Shown: positions 25,339 through 33,654 of the stretch, piece after piece
Position numbering within the stretch: position 1 is the stretch's first letter
Layout of the letters: each line of letters starts with the position of its first letter
From: Ureibacillus acetophenoni
GTDB taxonomy: Bacteria; Bacillota; Bacilli; Bacillales_A; Planococcaceae
Length of the DNA: 64,000 nucleotides
Assembly (NCBI RefSeq): GCF_900220965.1
Contig: NZ_OBQC01000013.1
Coordinates: forward strand, 58,942 to 122,941
Reading direction: 5' to 3'
Program-made: the position numbers and the translations under genes
Notes under the pieces: model-generated
The model's database searches: none
What the model saw: only the letters and a program-made list of their open reading frames with translations
What the model was told of the DNA's origin: nothing

Positions 25339-26301
25339 ATGGAGCAGAAGTTACATTTACTTCCGTATCAAGTGAATGAAGTAGTCGAAGCGGTGTCTGA
25401 AGTGCCTAAAGGAATTGAGCTTATTGCAGCGCCAAAAATTTGGGAGAAATCTAAAGGGAATGGAATTACGATTGCAATATTAGACACAGGCTGTGACGTT
25501 AACCATCCTGATTTAAGCACACGTATTATCGGCGGGCGCAATTTCACTAGTGATGATAATGGACAACCTGATATTTATACCGATTATAATGGCCATGGTA
25601 CCCATGTAGCTGGAACAATTGCTGCCATCCATAATGGTGATGGAGTTGTTGGAGTTGCACCTGAGTCAAATTTATTAATTGTGAAGGTGCTTGATAAAAA
25701 TGGATCCGGAAAGTATGACCGGATCATCAATGGCATTAATTACGCAGTGGAACAAAAGGTGGATATTATCTCTATGAGTCTCGGTGGACCTACCAATGTA
25801 CCTGAGTTGCACCAGGCGATTCAAAACGCAATTGCTAACCAAGTACTCGTCGTTTGTGCAGCAGGAAATGAGGGTGATGGACAGAGTTCTTCCGATGAGT
25901 TTGCTTACCCTGGAAGCTACAATGAAGTTATCAGCGTCGGATCCATTAATTTGCAACGTCGCTCCTCTGAATTTTCAAATTCGAATAATGAAATTGACTT
26001 GGTTGCACCTGGTGAAGAAATCCTTTCAACGTATTTAAACGGAAAATATGCAAAACTTAGCGGAACGTCAATGGCAACCCCGCATGTATCCGGCGCACTT
26101 GCACTTATAAAGGATATTGCCAACAAAAACTTTGAGCGTAATCTAACAGAGACTGAACTCTATGCACAACTAATTAAAAGAACAATTCCTTTAGGTAACT
26201 CACCAAAACTAGAAGGTAATGGTTTGTTGTACTTAACTGTTGAGGAATATTTAGCGGAAGTGTTCAACGAACAATTATCTGCACAGGTATTGAATATATA
26301 A
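25339..26301 (+). CDS. isp: Intracellular subtilisin-like serine protease
   Basis: 320-aa S8 protease with no signal peptide. The N-terminal LLPYQV matches the LIPY/F inhibitory propeptide of intracellular subtilisins, which is removed on activation. Catalytic triad: Asp49 (ILDTG), His86 (GHGTHVAGT), Ser244 (GTSMATPHVSG), with oxyanion Asn177 (AAGN). All are intact. In Bacillus, ISP is the main cytoplasmic protease of stationary and sporulating cells. AGGAGG precedes the ATG. The stop codon overlaps the start of an endonuclease gene (TAATG), so the two are translationally coupled, an arrangement I do not know from Bacillus subtilis. Confidence 0.95.
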   Translation: MEQKLHLLPYQVNEVVEAVSEVPKGIELIAAPKIWEKSKGNGITIAILDTGCDVNHPDLSTRIIGGRNFTSDDNGQPDIYTDYNGHGTHVAGTIAAIHNGDGVVGVAPESNLLIVKVLDKNGSGKYDRIINGINYAVEQKVDIISMSLGGPTNVPELHQAIQNAIANQVLVVCAAGNEGDGQSSSDEFAYPGSYNEVISVGSINLQRRSSEFSNSNNEIDLVAPGEEILSTYLNGKYAKLSGTSMATPHVSGALALIKDIANKNFERNLTETELYAQLIKRTIPLGNSPKLEGNGLLYLTVEEYLAEVFNEQLSAQVLNI

Positions 26302-27119
26302 TGGAAAAACTAGAATTGCTCTATCGTGAATGGGAATCAGCTAAGTCAGATTATCATCATAGTACTGATGACAGACCCTATTATGATGAAAAGAAAGATA
26401 TTGAATTTAGAAATGAATATTATCAAGGCATTTCATTCACGGATGCAAATCTTCTAGAAAGTCTTCATAAGTTGTTAGAGAAAACTCATTCGAATCAGTT
26501 AAACTACAGCCCGCACCGTTATGTGTACCCTTGGGTTGATTTACAGGAAAACGGATCGTTAAAAAGTCTATATTCCGGTAATCGCATGGATCCCCTCACA
26601 GTCATTGAGGATGACATTCGGCTCCATGAAATGCAGGTAAAAGGTTTGGTAAGTATTTTATCAAACACACAATTTAACTGTGAACATGTCGTGCCCCAAT
26701 CGTGGTTCGATAGTAAAGACCCGATGAGAGGAGACTTGCACCATCTATTTGCCTGCGAACCGACTTGCAATAGCAGTCGTAACAACTATCCATATTACGA
26801 TTTCGACGATTATTTCCCTGAAGGTTCAATTTTAGGAATCAAAGACGGATGCGGCAAATCTGAAGATCATAAATTCGAGCCAGAATACGGCAAAGGGATC
26901 GTTGCTAGAGCAACACTTTATTTCCTCATTCGTTATCCAAACATTATTAACAAAGAACTTACTGATGTCTCTTTATTGCTAGAATGGCATCGAACTTTTC
27001 CGGTTTCAATCTACGAAAAGCACCGTAACCTGGCAATTCAAGAACTTCAAGGCAATCGAAACCCGATGATTGATTTTCCAGAGGTTGCTGAAAGAGTATT
27101 TAAAAAGCTTCTTTATTAA
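26301..27119 (+). CDS. Endonuclease I family nuclease without signal peptide
   Basis: 272-aa protein of the EndA/BsnI/YurI endonuclease I family (betabetaalpha-metal fold). The catalytic segment CEHVVPQSWF has the active His129; DLHHLFACEPTCNSSRNNYPY supplies His147/148, Asn157 and Arg160 in the family order. Family members are usually secreted, yet here the N-terminus (MEKLELLYREWESAKSDYHH) is hydrophilic with no hydrophobic segment, so the protein should stay in the cytoplasm. It overlaps the protease stop codon by one base. It may be processed by, or act with, the protease during autolysis of the mother cell; that is inference. Confidence 0.88.
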   Translation: MEKLELLYREWESAKSDYHHSTDDRPYYDEKKDIEFRNEYYQGISFTDANLLESLHKLLEKTHSNQLNYSPHRYVYPWVDLQENGSLKSLYSGNRMDPLTVIEDDIRLHEMQVKGLVSILSNTQFNCEHVVPQSWFDSKDPMRGDLHHLFACEPTCNSSRNNYPYYDFDDYFPEGSILGIKDGCGKSEDHKFEPEYGKGIVARATLYFLIRYPNIINKELTDVSLLLEWHRTFPVSIYEKHRNLAIQELQGNRNPMIDFPEVAERVFKKLLY

Positions 27120-27140
27120 AAATTTAAAGACTAGTAATGA

Positions 27141-27179
27141 AAAGCCGATTGTATTATCTTTGAGCATGATGCAACCGGC
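27141..27179 (+). terminator. Probable terminator after protease-nuclease operon
   Basis: AGCCGATTG / CAACCGGCT stem with a long loop, followed by AAAATTCTT. The T tract is weak. Confidence 0.5.
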
Positions 27180-27778
27180 TAAAATTCTTAGTGAAATCAA
27201 GTTAGATCCGCCTAGTATACTAGCTTAAGCGGAAATTCGAGACTGTCGATTAACTAGTTTCGAATGAAGAGTCTTTGTAGCCCAGTATGAAATATAACTT
27301 TTAGTAGATTGATGAGAGGAATCAATGCACAATGTTTGAAACCGGGAGCGGATCGAATTTGAGAAACGAATAATAGTAAAATAACGGGAGTTTTTACCGT
27401 TATCTATATAATTAGGAATTTTTTAGGAAAAATAAGAGTAGATTTTCCTCTTATTTTAAGAAAACCACCTCATTTTCACCTCTTTTTAGCAAATAAGGGT
27501 AATTTTTCCCTCTATTTAAGCGATTTTTCGGATATTTTACTAATTAGAGGGAAATTCTCCTCTTATTCATTCGATGAGTGAAATTCTGCGACCAAAGATA
27601 GACGGAAATACCACCAATATAGATATTTTATATACTTTAAGCAAAAGCGGATATTATGTTCGTTATCTAAAGCGGTAATGAGTTAATCGACAGCCACTAA
27701 ACTCCCCTTATTTACCCGAAAACGAGCAATAATTTACAAATAGCGGAAAAAATTCCGCCTAATATTCTCTCACCTAAA
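27180..27778. other. Repeat-rich non-coding gap
   Basis: About 600 bp with no credible ORF. It holds three AATAAG/CTTATT hairpin units (next entry), a CTAGTATACTAG palindrome near 27211, and a 13-bp inverted repeat: CTGTCGATTAACT at 27243-27255 and AGTTAATCGACAG at 27681-27693. The repeated words GCGGAAAT and AAGCGG match those in the repeat at the left end of the window. Confidence 0.75.
27431..27567. repeat. Three degenerate AATAAG...CTTATT hairpin units (locus B)
   Basis: Hairpins begin at 27431 (AATAAGAG/CCTCTTATT), 27491 (AAATAAGGG/CCCTCTATTT) and 27542 (AATTAGAGG/CCTCTTATT), spaced 60 and 51 bp. The loop is T-rich. The spacing and the core match the 52-bp repeat at 1-216, so the two loci belong to one dispersed family. 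Confidence 0.7.
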
Positions 27779-27845
27779 TTAGTAAACCCTTAAAATGTAC
27801 AAAAAGCCTCTGCTAATGTTTTGGCAAAGGCTGGTAATGTAACTA

Positions 27846-28562
27846 TTAAACGGATAAATCAAGTGATAAAAAATTCGGCAGTTGACTTTCTCGTTTATCA
27901 AGCATAATTTGATGAGGTTTGATGCCTTGCTCACGCAATACTTCAATGTTCTGAAGAAGAAACTCGTCGCTACCAACAATATAGAAGATTCCATCCTTAA
28001 CAGCGGCAAGTTTTTTAACTTCTTCATAGTAGTCATTTCGATTGTCAACGAACTGTGCAGTGAAGTTTTTGGCAGTTGATGATTTAAAAATATCTGTAAA
28101 CAAGAAATCTTTTGATGAGTCCACATTTAACGAATGAATTTGATTCACATTGTCTGCACGGTTGAAATATTCAAGAACAAGCGGTCTAAATGTTGCCAGA
28201 CCAACACCTGATGACAGCAGGTAAACATTTTTGTCTTCTCTTTTCAACGGTACATTAGAATGTGTTTTAAATAGTGCAACTTGATTACCAATTTCAAGAT
28301 TTCTTAATATCGATTTAAACTCAGAACATTGTTCTCTAATGCGAGTCGTAATCCCAATCGCATTTTCACTAGGTAAAGTAGAGATTGACATATGGCGAAC
28401 AAGGCCTTTGTTTGGTTTTTCTCCCGCGTTGAATCCTTCTAGTGCAAAGTGTGTATGTGAACCTTCTTCCCAAGTAAAGCCTTCAGGAACGTCGAGCAAA
28501 TATGTTTTAACCTCAGGATTTTCCTCAATAATTTTATTTATTTTCGTCCAGTAAATTTGCAT
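27846..28562 (-). CDS. FAD/NAD(P)-binding ferredoxin-reductase-like oxidoreductase
   Basis: 238-aa flavoprotein reductase. The N-terminal barrel includes RHMSIST, the RxxS-type flavin motif, and the C-terminal NAD domain has YLLSSGVGLATFRPLV and FYIVGSDEFL. There is no iron-sulfur domain, so a separate partner must carry electrons. It lies alone with a promoter whose -35 box is covered by a Fur-like site, which suggests an iron-related role such as ferric-siderophore or haem-iron reduction. That role is inferred from the promoter, not from the protein. Confidence 0.82.
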   Translation of the reverse strand: MQIYWTKINKIIEENPEVKTYLLDVPEGFTWEEGSHTHFALEGFNAGEKPNKGLVRHMSISTLPSENAIGITTRIREQCSEFKSILRNLEIGNQVALFKTHSNVPLKREDKNVYLLSSGVGLATFRPLVLEYFNRADNVNQIHSLNVDSSKDFLFTDIFKSSTAKNFTAQFVDNRNDYYEEVKKLAAVKDGIFYIVGSDEFLLQNIEVLREQGIKPHQIMLDKRESQLPNFLSLDLSV

Positions 28563-28603
28563 TGTACAATCCCCTTTTTCAAAAATAGGTAGCTTTACTA
28601 TCT

Positions 28604-28632
28604 ACTATACATTAAGTGATAATTGTTCTCAA
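28604..28632 (-). promoter_or_regulatory. SigA-type promoter overlapped by a Fur-like box
   Basis: Minus strand TTGAGA, 17-bp spacer, TATAGT, upstream of the flavin reductase gene. TGATAATTGTTCTCA (28617-28631) matches 13 of 15 positions of the 7-1-7 Fur box TGATAATNATTATCA and overlaps the -35 region. The stretch from 28563 to 28864 holds otherwise only the next terminator. Confidence 0.6.
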
Positions 28633-28790
28633 TTAAAAAGATTACTAGTTTAATATATTTTATGTGATTTTATCTCGTTTTTTTAGTGAATTGCCCTTTT
28701 GCATCATAAAGATTATAAAACTTAGTCCTTTCGACAAGTCATTGTCCTACTAGTATCAACATATTGACCAATTTGCCCTATAAAATTAAA

Positions 28791-28830
28791 AAAGTAACGT
28801 GTGCTCTACTGCTAGATTTCACGTTACTTT
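28791..28830 (-). terminator. Terminator after ECF S-component gene
   Basis: AAAGTAACGTG / CACGTTACTTT, perfect 11-bp stem. Minus-strand tail is TTTTTAATTTT, 35 bp after the stop. Confidence 0.88.
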
Positions 28831-28864
28831 CAACTTTGCTTCATTTCTATTTATGCAATTCAAA

Positions 28865-29488
28865 CTATTTAATTTTTGCTTGCTTAAGTAAAGGCGGTGC
28901 AATGATTGCCGTTAGAAATGCAGCAAGGGCTGCCTCAACTAATCCGTTAGTAAGAAATACAGTTAGTACTGCTGTAAAAATCGCACCCGTACTGTTGGCA
29001 TTAATAGCTTCTGCATATGCATCGTGAAACAGGAAAGAAATAGAACCCATGACTAAAAATGTATGTATAAACGTTGAAAAAAGGCCCGTTAAAAGTAAGG
29101 GTAATTTTTGTTTAGATGTATTCTTTAAAACTTTTTTCAAAGCTTTATAAATATAATAAGGAATCAATCCAACCATTACCCTTGGTACGATAGCAATAAA
29201 TAATGCCCAAAAACTTCCCTGACTTGTACCTAATACAGGAATGGCCGGAGAAAAAGCAAAAGACAGTAATGTTGGAGCAATGGTATTTGTTATAATGCTC
29301 GTTATCCCAAACACAAATCCTAACATAGCGCCAATTTTTGGTCCAAGTATGATCGAAGCAATAATTATTGGGATATGAATGATCGTTGCTTTTATAACAC
29401 CTAAATGTATAAAACCAAGTGGTGTTAGGGCACATAATAAAATAATCGATAAAAATATAGTGGTTAAAGCAAACTCTTTTATTTTCAA
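28865..29488 (-). CDS. ECF transporter S component
   Basis: 207-aa membrane protein with six hydrophobic segments, the size and pattern of substrate-binding S components of energy-coupling-factor vitamin transporters. The segments LGVIKATIIHIPIIIASIILGPKIGAMLGFVFG and the short helix pair after them are typical. The start is TTG at 29488, 7 nt after AAAGGAAG. The ECF ATPases and T component are not in this window and are presumably shared. Substrate is unknown (pantothenate-type S components have this look). No riboswitch is visible upstream. Confidence 0.83.
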   Translation of the reverse strand: MKIKEFALTTIFLSIILLCALTPLGFIHLGVIKATIIHIPIIIASIILGPKIGAMLGFVFGITSIITNTIAPTLLSFAFSPAIPVLGTSQGSFWALFIAIVPRVMVGLIPYYIYKALKKVLKNTSKQKLPLLLTGLFSTFIHTFLVMGSISFLFHDAYAEAINANSTGAIFTAVLTVFLTNGLVEAALAAFLTAIIAPPLLKQAKIK

Positions 29489-29676
29489 TTTTAAACTTCC
29501 TTTAACAATTTAATTACCTTTTACTAAAAGGCTACAAAAGTTCAATTACTAATAACTATTAACTCAGTTTATTTTACTGTTTAAGTATTAGTGTTTTCAA
29601 CATTTTTAATAATATTATTTGTAAACTTACACATTCAAAAAGTTTCAATTCTTTTGAATTTCTTTAAAGAATAAAT

Positions 29677-29714
29677 TAAAAAAGCATGTTTTGATTAAAC
29701 CAAAACATACTTTT
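29677..29714 (-). terminator. Terminator after VOC gene
   Basis: AAGCATGTTTTG / CAAAACATACTT, 12-bp stem with one G-U pair; minus-strand tail TTTTTTAA. Confidence 0.87.
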
Positions 29715-29734
29715 CATCAATTTTTGTGATCTAC

Positions 29735-30124
29735 TTACTTAAAATATACAATTTCCCATACATGTCCATCAAGGTCTTTAAAGTGTGCTGAATAACCCCA
29801 ATCATAATCCTTTGGCTGATTTGGAAGAATGGTTCCACCGTATTTAGTAACATTTCTCAAAATCGAGTCCACTTCTTCTTTACTTTCCGCAGAGTTGCTC
29901 AGAATTACTTCTGATGACCTTTCAGTTGAATTCGACAGATTTAATTCCTCTAGCTCTGAACGAAGAAATAAAACTAATGACAAATTGCCTTCCATTTCAA
30001 AAATAACATGGTCTGCACCATCTACTAACCCTTCAGTTGGTAAACCTAATCCATCTTTATAAAAGGTAATGGATTTTTCTAAATTCTCTACAGCAAGAGT
30101 TATAATATTTATTCTTGGCTTCAT
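29735..30124 (-). CDS. VOC family protein (glyoxalase-like)
   Basis: 129-aa VOC protein. N-terminal INIITLAVENLEKSITFYKDGLG and C-terminal AHFKDLDGHVWEIVYF give the paired modules, with a Glu ligand present (HVWEIVY), unlike the VOC protein at 24743. The insertion LELNLSNSTERSSEVILSNSAESKEEV in the middle is low in complexity. Metal-dependent lyase/transferase activity is possible; the substrate is unknown. It is 31 bp after the HHH-domain gene. Confidence 0.82.
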   Translation of the reverse strand: MKPRINIITLAVENLEKSITFYKDGLGLPTEGLVDGADHVIFEMEGNLSLVLFLRSELEELNLSNSTERSSEVILSNSAESKEEVDSILRNVTKYGGTILPNQPKDYDWGYSAHFKDLDGHVWEIVYFK

Positions 30125-30155
30125 CTAAACCCACCTCATAATGTGAATTGTCGTA

Positions 30156-30449
30156 CTAATTTTCTTTAAATGTTAATCCCTCTTCTTCTAAACTGGACTT
30201 TAAGTTCGGGATTGACTTTGGACCCATGCCATGGATTCTTAAAATTTCTTTTTCTGTATACGTTGAAAGTTTTTGCAAGGTGTCTATCCCATCGTGTAGT
30301 AGCGCATTTCTTGCAGGTGAACTTAATTTCGATAGAAATCCGCTATTCGGTTTATGTTCTTTGTCACAAGTTGGGCAACTTTGACAATCACTACTTTTAT
30401 AGAACTTATGCCCCTTTTCACAAATCCTTAAGGTTTTTTCAGCTTTCAA
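30156..30449 (-). CDS. Zinc-ribbon plus RNAP alpha-CTD-like HhH domain protein
   Basis: 97-aa protein. The N-terminal part has cysteines in CEKGHKFYKSSDCQSCPTC, a zinc-ribbon-like knuckle. The C-terminal part, LSSPARNALLHDGIDTLQKLSTYTEKEILRIHGMGPKSIPNLKSSL, is the helix-hairpin-helix fold of the RNA polymerase alpha C-terminal domain. It probably binds DNA. The start is the TTG at 30449, 6 nt after AGGAGTG; the longest frame adds six residues over that site. Small proteins of this type are common in Firmicutes and uncharacterised. Confidence 0.8.
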   Translation of the reverse strand: MKAEKTLRICEKGHKFYKSSDCQSCPTCDKEHKPNSGFLSKLSSPARNALLHDGIDTLQKLSTYTEKEILRIHGMGPKSIPNLKSSLEEEGLTFKEN

Positions 30450-30540
30450 AATATCCACTCCTAACAATCTTCTTTTAATAATTTATCATAAAAATCCTAA
30501 ATTTAAACGGTAGTACACACGGTTGGTAAATCATTAAATA

Positions 30541-30571
30541 GAAAAAGCGCAACTCCTCATCGGTTTGCGCT
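30541..30571 (-). terminator. Terminator after MFS efflux gene
   Basis: AGCGCAA / TTGCGCT stem with a 12-nt loop and minus-strand TTTTTC tail, 21 bp after the stop. Confidence 0.83.
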
Positions 30572-30591
30572 CATTTTACAATCTATTTTAT

Positions 30592-31788
30592 TTAACTTGC
30601 AACAGATGGCCTAATATCCTTAAGTGATTTTGAATGTTTCTTCCAAAATAATGTTAATATCACTCCAAATACAAGTACCACTGCGGAAATATAATATGGA
30701 TAATTTATATCAATGTCGAATAACATCCCGCCAATAATTGGCCCGTTCACATTAGCTAAACTTGTAAACATAGAATTCATACCACCGACGAATCCTTGCT
30801 CATTCCCTGCCACATTCGAAAGGTAGGTTGTAACAGCTGGACGGAATAAATCAAAGCCTACGAAGACAATAAACGTCACAAGTAATATAGCGAAGTAGGA
30901 ATGAACAACTGTCATTAAGAAAACGAGAATGGCAGATAAAATTAAACTATATCGTATGAGTTTGATCTCTCCCCAAATTCGTGTAAGTCGATCAAACAAT
31001 AACACTTGAGAAATGGCACCAAAAATTCCTCCACCCATAATGACAATTGCTATATCTTTTGGGGTAAATTGAAACTTATGATCTACAAATAAACTAAAGA
31101 ATGATTCAAATGCAGCTAAACCAAATGATGCAATAAATATTAAAATAAATGCAGTGAAATATTTTCTTTCAAATATTTTTTGGAATCCAGGCTTTGCTTT
31201 TGTTTTATTAGTCTCAACTTTCGTTTCCTCTGAACGAACTGGTTCAGTGATAAATATAATTGTTAAAATAGCTGCTAGTGTACCTAATGCCCCAGCAAAA
31301 AAGAATGGGATGCGTGTTCCAAATTCCGCTAAAAATCCTCCAATACCAGGACCTATTATAAAACCTGTACTTATGGCACCAGACATGTAACCGAGGGCTT
31401 TTGGTCTCGTTTTTTCATTAGTAATATCAGCAATATACGCCGTTACACCAGGCATAATAAATGCAGCACTAATTCCTCCTAATATTCGGGAGAAAAATAG
31501 CATTTCAATATTGTTTCCTAATCCAAACAGAAATTCAGAAATACCGAAAACAAATAAGCCAATTACAATCATAATTTTTCGCCCAATACGATCGACTGCT
31601 TTTCCTGCAAATGGGGAAACAATTAGTTGTGCTAATGCGAAAGCAGCCGTCAAGTAACCAACTGTCTGTCCATTTATATTCAATTCATTCATTAAAGATG
31701 GCAACACTGGTATAACTAACCCGATACCTAAAAAAGCAATGAATAAATTCATTAATAATAACCCTAATGTCATATTATAAGACTTCAT
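30592..31788 (-). CDS. MFS multidrug efflux transporter (NorA/Bmr-like)
   Basis: 398-aa MFS protein with 12 hydrophobic segments. Motif A (GKAVDRIGRKIMIV, between helices 2 and 3) and the antiporter motif C (GYMSGAISTGFIIGPGIGGFL, helix 5) mark it as a drug:H+ antiporter. It is divergent from a MerR gene, and its promoter has the 19-bp spacer and dyad typical of MerR-activated drug-pump genes such as bmr. Ligand-induced expression is therefore likely. Confidence 0.9.
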   Translation of the reverse strand: MKSYNMTLGLLLMNLFIAFLGIGLVIPVLPSLMNELNINGQTVGYLTAAFALAQLIVSPFAGKAVDRIGRKIMIVIGLFVFGISEFLFGLGNNIEMLFFSRILGGISAAFIMPGVTAYIADITNEKTRPKALGYMSGAISTGFIIGPGIGGFLAEFGTRIPFFFAGALGTLAAILTIIFITEPVRSEETKVETNKTKAKPGFQKIFERKYFTAFILIFIASFGLAAFESFFSLFVDHKFQFTPKDIAIVIMGGGIFGAISQVLLFDRLTRIWGEIKLIRYSLILSAILVFLMTVVHSYFAILLVTFIVFVGFDLFRPAVTTYLSNVAGNEQGFVGGMNSMFTSLANVNGPIIGGMLFDIDINYPYYISAVVLVFGVILTLFWKKHSKSLKDIRPSVAS

Positions 31789-31842
31789 TTCACAAACTCC
31801 TTAACTTCACAAAAGTATACATTTGATTTTTCAACAGTATTT

Positions 31843-31873
31843 ATCCTAGTATATATAGTAACTATATAGTCAA
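31843..31873 (-). promoter_or_regulatory. MerR-type promoter with 19-bp spacer
   Basis: TTGACT at 31873-31868, spacer of exactly 19 bp, TAGGAT at 31848-31843, reading into the MFS gene. The spacer holds the 17-bp palindrome TATATAGT-T-ACTATATA. Over-long spacer plus central dyad is the hallmark of promoters distorted and activated by MerR-family proteins. Confidence 0.88.
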
Positions 31874-31889
31874 GGTGTTGATGTAAAAA

Positions 31890-32717
31890 ATGAATAAAAA
31901 AAATGTAAAGTATTTAACTTCCGGTGAATTTGCCAAGCTTTGTAGAGTAAATAAACAGACACTATTCTACTATGATCAAATTGGTCTACTCTCACCGATT
32001 TATAAAAACGATAAAGGATATCGTTATTATTCTATAAACCAAATCGAGTTATTCTATGTAATTGATTTATTAAAAGAGCTTGGGATGTCCCTTAAAGATA
32101 TTCAAAAGTACGCACAAAATAAATCGCCAGAAAGCTTTTTAAAATTAATGCATTTGCAAAAAGAGGAGATCGTGAAAAAACGTCAGGAAATTGAAATGAA
32201 GGAAAAGCTGATTGACACAAAAATTGAATTATTAGAGGAATCTCTAACAATCCCCTTCGATCAGATTGAGCTAACACATTTACCTGATGCCACTTTATAT
32301 TTGAGCAGAAACATTGAAGACACTACGGATGATGAATTTGTCGAGGTGATATCCGAATTTATTGGAGAATTGAATGAAGCACATTTAGATACTGGATATC
32401 CAATAGGCGGTATAACGAAACGAAATCATGTGTTAAATGGGAACTATTCAAAATATACTTATTTATATATTGAACAGCCCCACCCAAAAGAAGGCCATCC
32501 TTATTTTAAAGCTGTTAAGGGCGATTTTTTAATTGGTTATCATATCGGAGAAGATCATACAATTAGCAGTACATATGAAAAGCTATTTTCAGAAATGGAA
32601 CGATTAAATTTAACATTAGGGGATTATGTTTTTGAAGAATATGTGTATGATACTCTTGTAAAAAATCAAAAAGAACAATATGTAACAAAAATTATGATGC
32701 AAGTTAATAAAAACTAA
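31890..32717 (+). CDS. MerR family regulator with GyrI-like effector domain
   Basis: 275-aa regulator. N-terminal MerR HTH (SGEFAKLCRVNKQTLFYYDQIGLLSPIY, RYYSINQIELFYVIDLLKELGMSLKDIQKY), a dimerisation coiled coil (about 95-125), then a BmrR/GyrI-like drug-binding domain to the C-terminus. This is the BmrR/BltR design: activation of the divergent MFS pump on binding cationic drugs. The 101-bp gap between the two genes holds the matching promoter. It starts at the ATG at 31890, close behind AAGGTG. Confidence 0.9.
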   Translation: MNKKNVKYLTSGEFAKLCRVNKQTLFYYDQIGLLSPIYKNDKGYRYYSINQIELFYVIDLLKELGMSLKDIQKYAQNKSPESFLKLMHLQKEEIVKKRQEIEMKEKLIDTKIELLEESLTIPFDQIELTHLPDATLYLSRNIEDTTDDEFVEVISEFIGELNEAHLDTGYPIGGITKRNHVLNGNYSKYTYLYIEQPHPKEGHPYFKAVKGDFLIGYHIGEDHTISSTYEKLFSEMERLNLTLGDYVFEEYVYDTLVKNQKEQYVTKIMMQVNKN

Positions 32718-32808
32718 ACTTTCAAAAAAGTTAGTTCTTTGTAACAAACATTATTATTAAAAATTATTTTTCATTATTATCACTGCAATTAGCTTTAAAA
32801 CAAAGTTT

Positions 32809-32844
32809 AAGGACTTAGATTGTTTTCGCAAACTAAGTCCTTTT
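32809..32844 (+). terminator. Terminator after MerR gene
   Basis: AAGGACTTAG / CTAAGTCCTT with TTTATCC tail. The convergent lipoprotein gene ends 50 bp further on. Confidence 0.85.
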
Positions 32845-32896
32845 ATCCTTAAATCCTTCTTCCACTATTCTATTCCGTTAGGACAATCAAACTCGT

Positions 32897-33451
32897 TCAT
32901 TTTGTTTGTTTCTCAGATTCCACTTCAAAATTCGTTGTTGATGTTGAGGCATCATATGAAAAAGTTATTTTATAATCCATTATTTCATTCGTTTCTACGT
33001 TTCGAATTGATGTTGTAACGGCTCCATCTCCTGCATAAACTAATCGACTACTATTTGCAATTTCGTATGTTTTTACACCATCTAATTCATTTACTGAGAA
33101 GTTTATTCTATGAATCGTATCGCCATAAATAAAAGCAATATTACAACTATTGTTTGCTACTTTATCGTAAAATGATATAACTGCTTTTAACATCGGTAAT
33201 TTATTATCATCCACTAATATATAATCGGTGATTTTAAAGTTACGATAATCTTTGTTCTTCTTAAATGTTGCTATTGGATCTTCTTCAGAGTAATGTTCCA
33301 TATCTAATGTTTGCTGTTCTTGATTTAATGACGTTTCTTGGGATTCTGGTACACTTTTAGTAGTATTAGAACATCCTAAAAGCATTAAAATTAAAATTAT
33401 CCAATACGGAATTCTGAGTAAAAAACTTTTAGTTATTTGACTATCTTTCAT
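32897..33451 (-). CDS. Putative lipoprotein, unknown function
   Basis: 184-aa protein with a lipoprotein signal: basic N-terminus, hydrophobic ILILM stretch and lipobox LLGCSN with Cys27. The mature part has a Gln/Glu/Ser linker (residues 30-50), then a beta-rich domain with FKITDYILVDDNKL and SFYDKVANNSCNIAFIYGD. I do not recognise a family. AAAGGAGAG precedes the start. It is probably anchored to the outer face of the membrane. Confidence 0.72.
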   Translation of the reverse strand: MKDSQITKSFLLRIPYWIILILMLLGCSNTTKSVPESQETSLNQEQQTLDMEHYSEEDPIATFKKNKDYRNFKITDYILVDDNKLPMLKAVISFYDKVANNSCNIAFIYGDTIHRINFSVNELDGVKTYEIANSSRLVYAGDGAVTTSIRNVETNEIMDYKITFSYDASTSTTNFEVESEKQTK

Positions 33452-33612
33452 ACTCTCTCCTTTTAAATTCGTCTTTCGTACTTATCAACTAATCCGCCCA
33501 TTAAACACTATATGTTCAACATAAAAGGTACTAACCCCTTTTGGATAAATGCCGTTTATTCATAAAAAAGCAATTCCCCAAATCGACCACCAAGTGTTTC
33601 TTGCATAAACAT

Positions 33613-33647
33613 AATAAAAATACGTCAATCCAGTTTGGATAGACGCA
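33613..33647 (-). terminator. Terminator after the beta-propeller gene
   Basis: TGCGTCTATCC-AAACT-GGATTGACGTA with one internal T-T mismatch, followed by TTTTTATT on the minus strand. Confidence 0.83.
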
Positions 33648-33654
33648 TTAATTG

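Noticed and set aside
27779..28126. 115-codon minus-strand ORF overlapping the flavin reductase gene
   Set aside because: Out-of-frame shadow; the flavin reductase has domain support and a promoter.
29145..29435. 96-codon minus-strand ORF inside the ECF S-component gene
   Set aside because: Cys/Tyr-rich out-of-frame shadow of the membrane protein.
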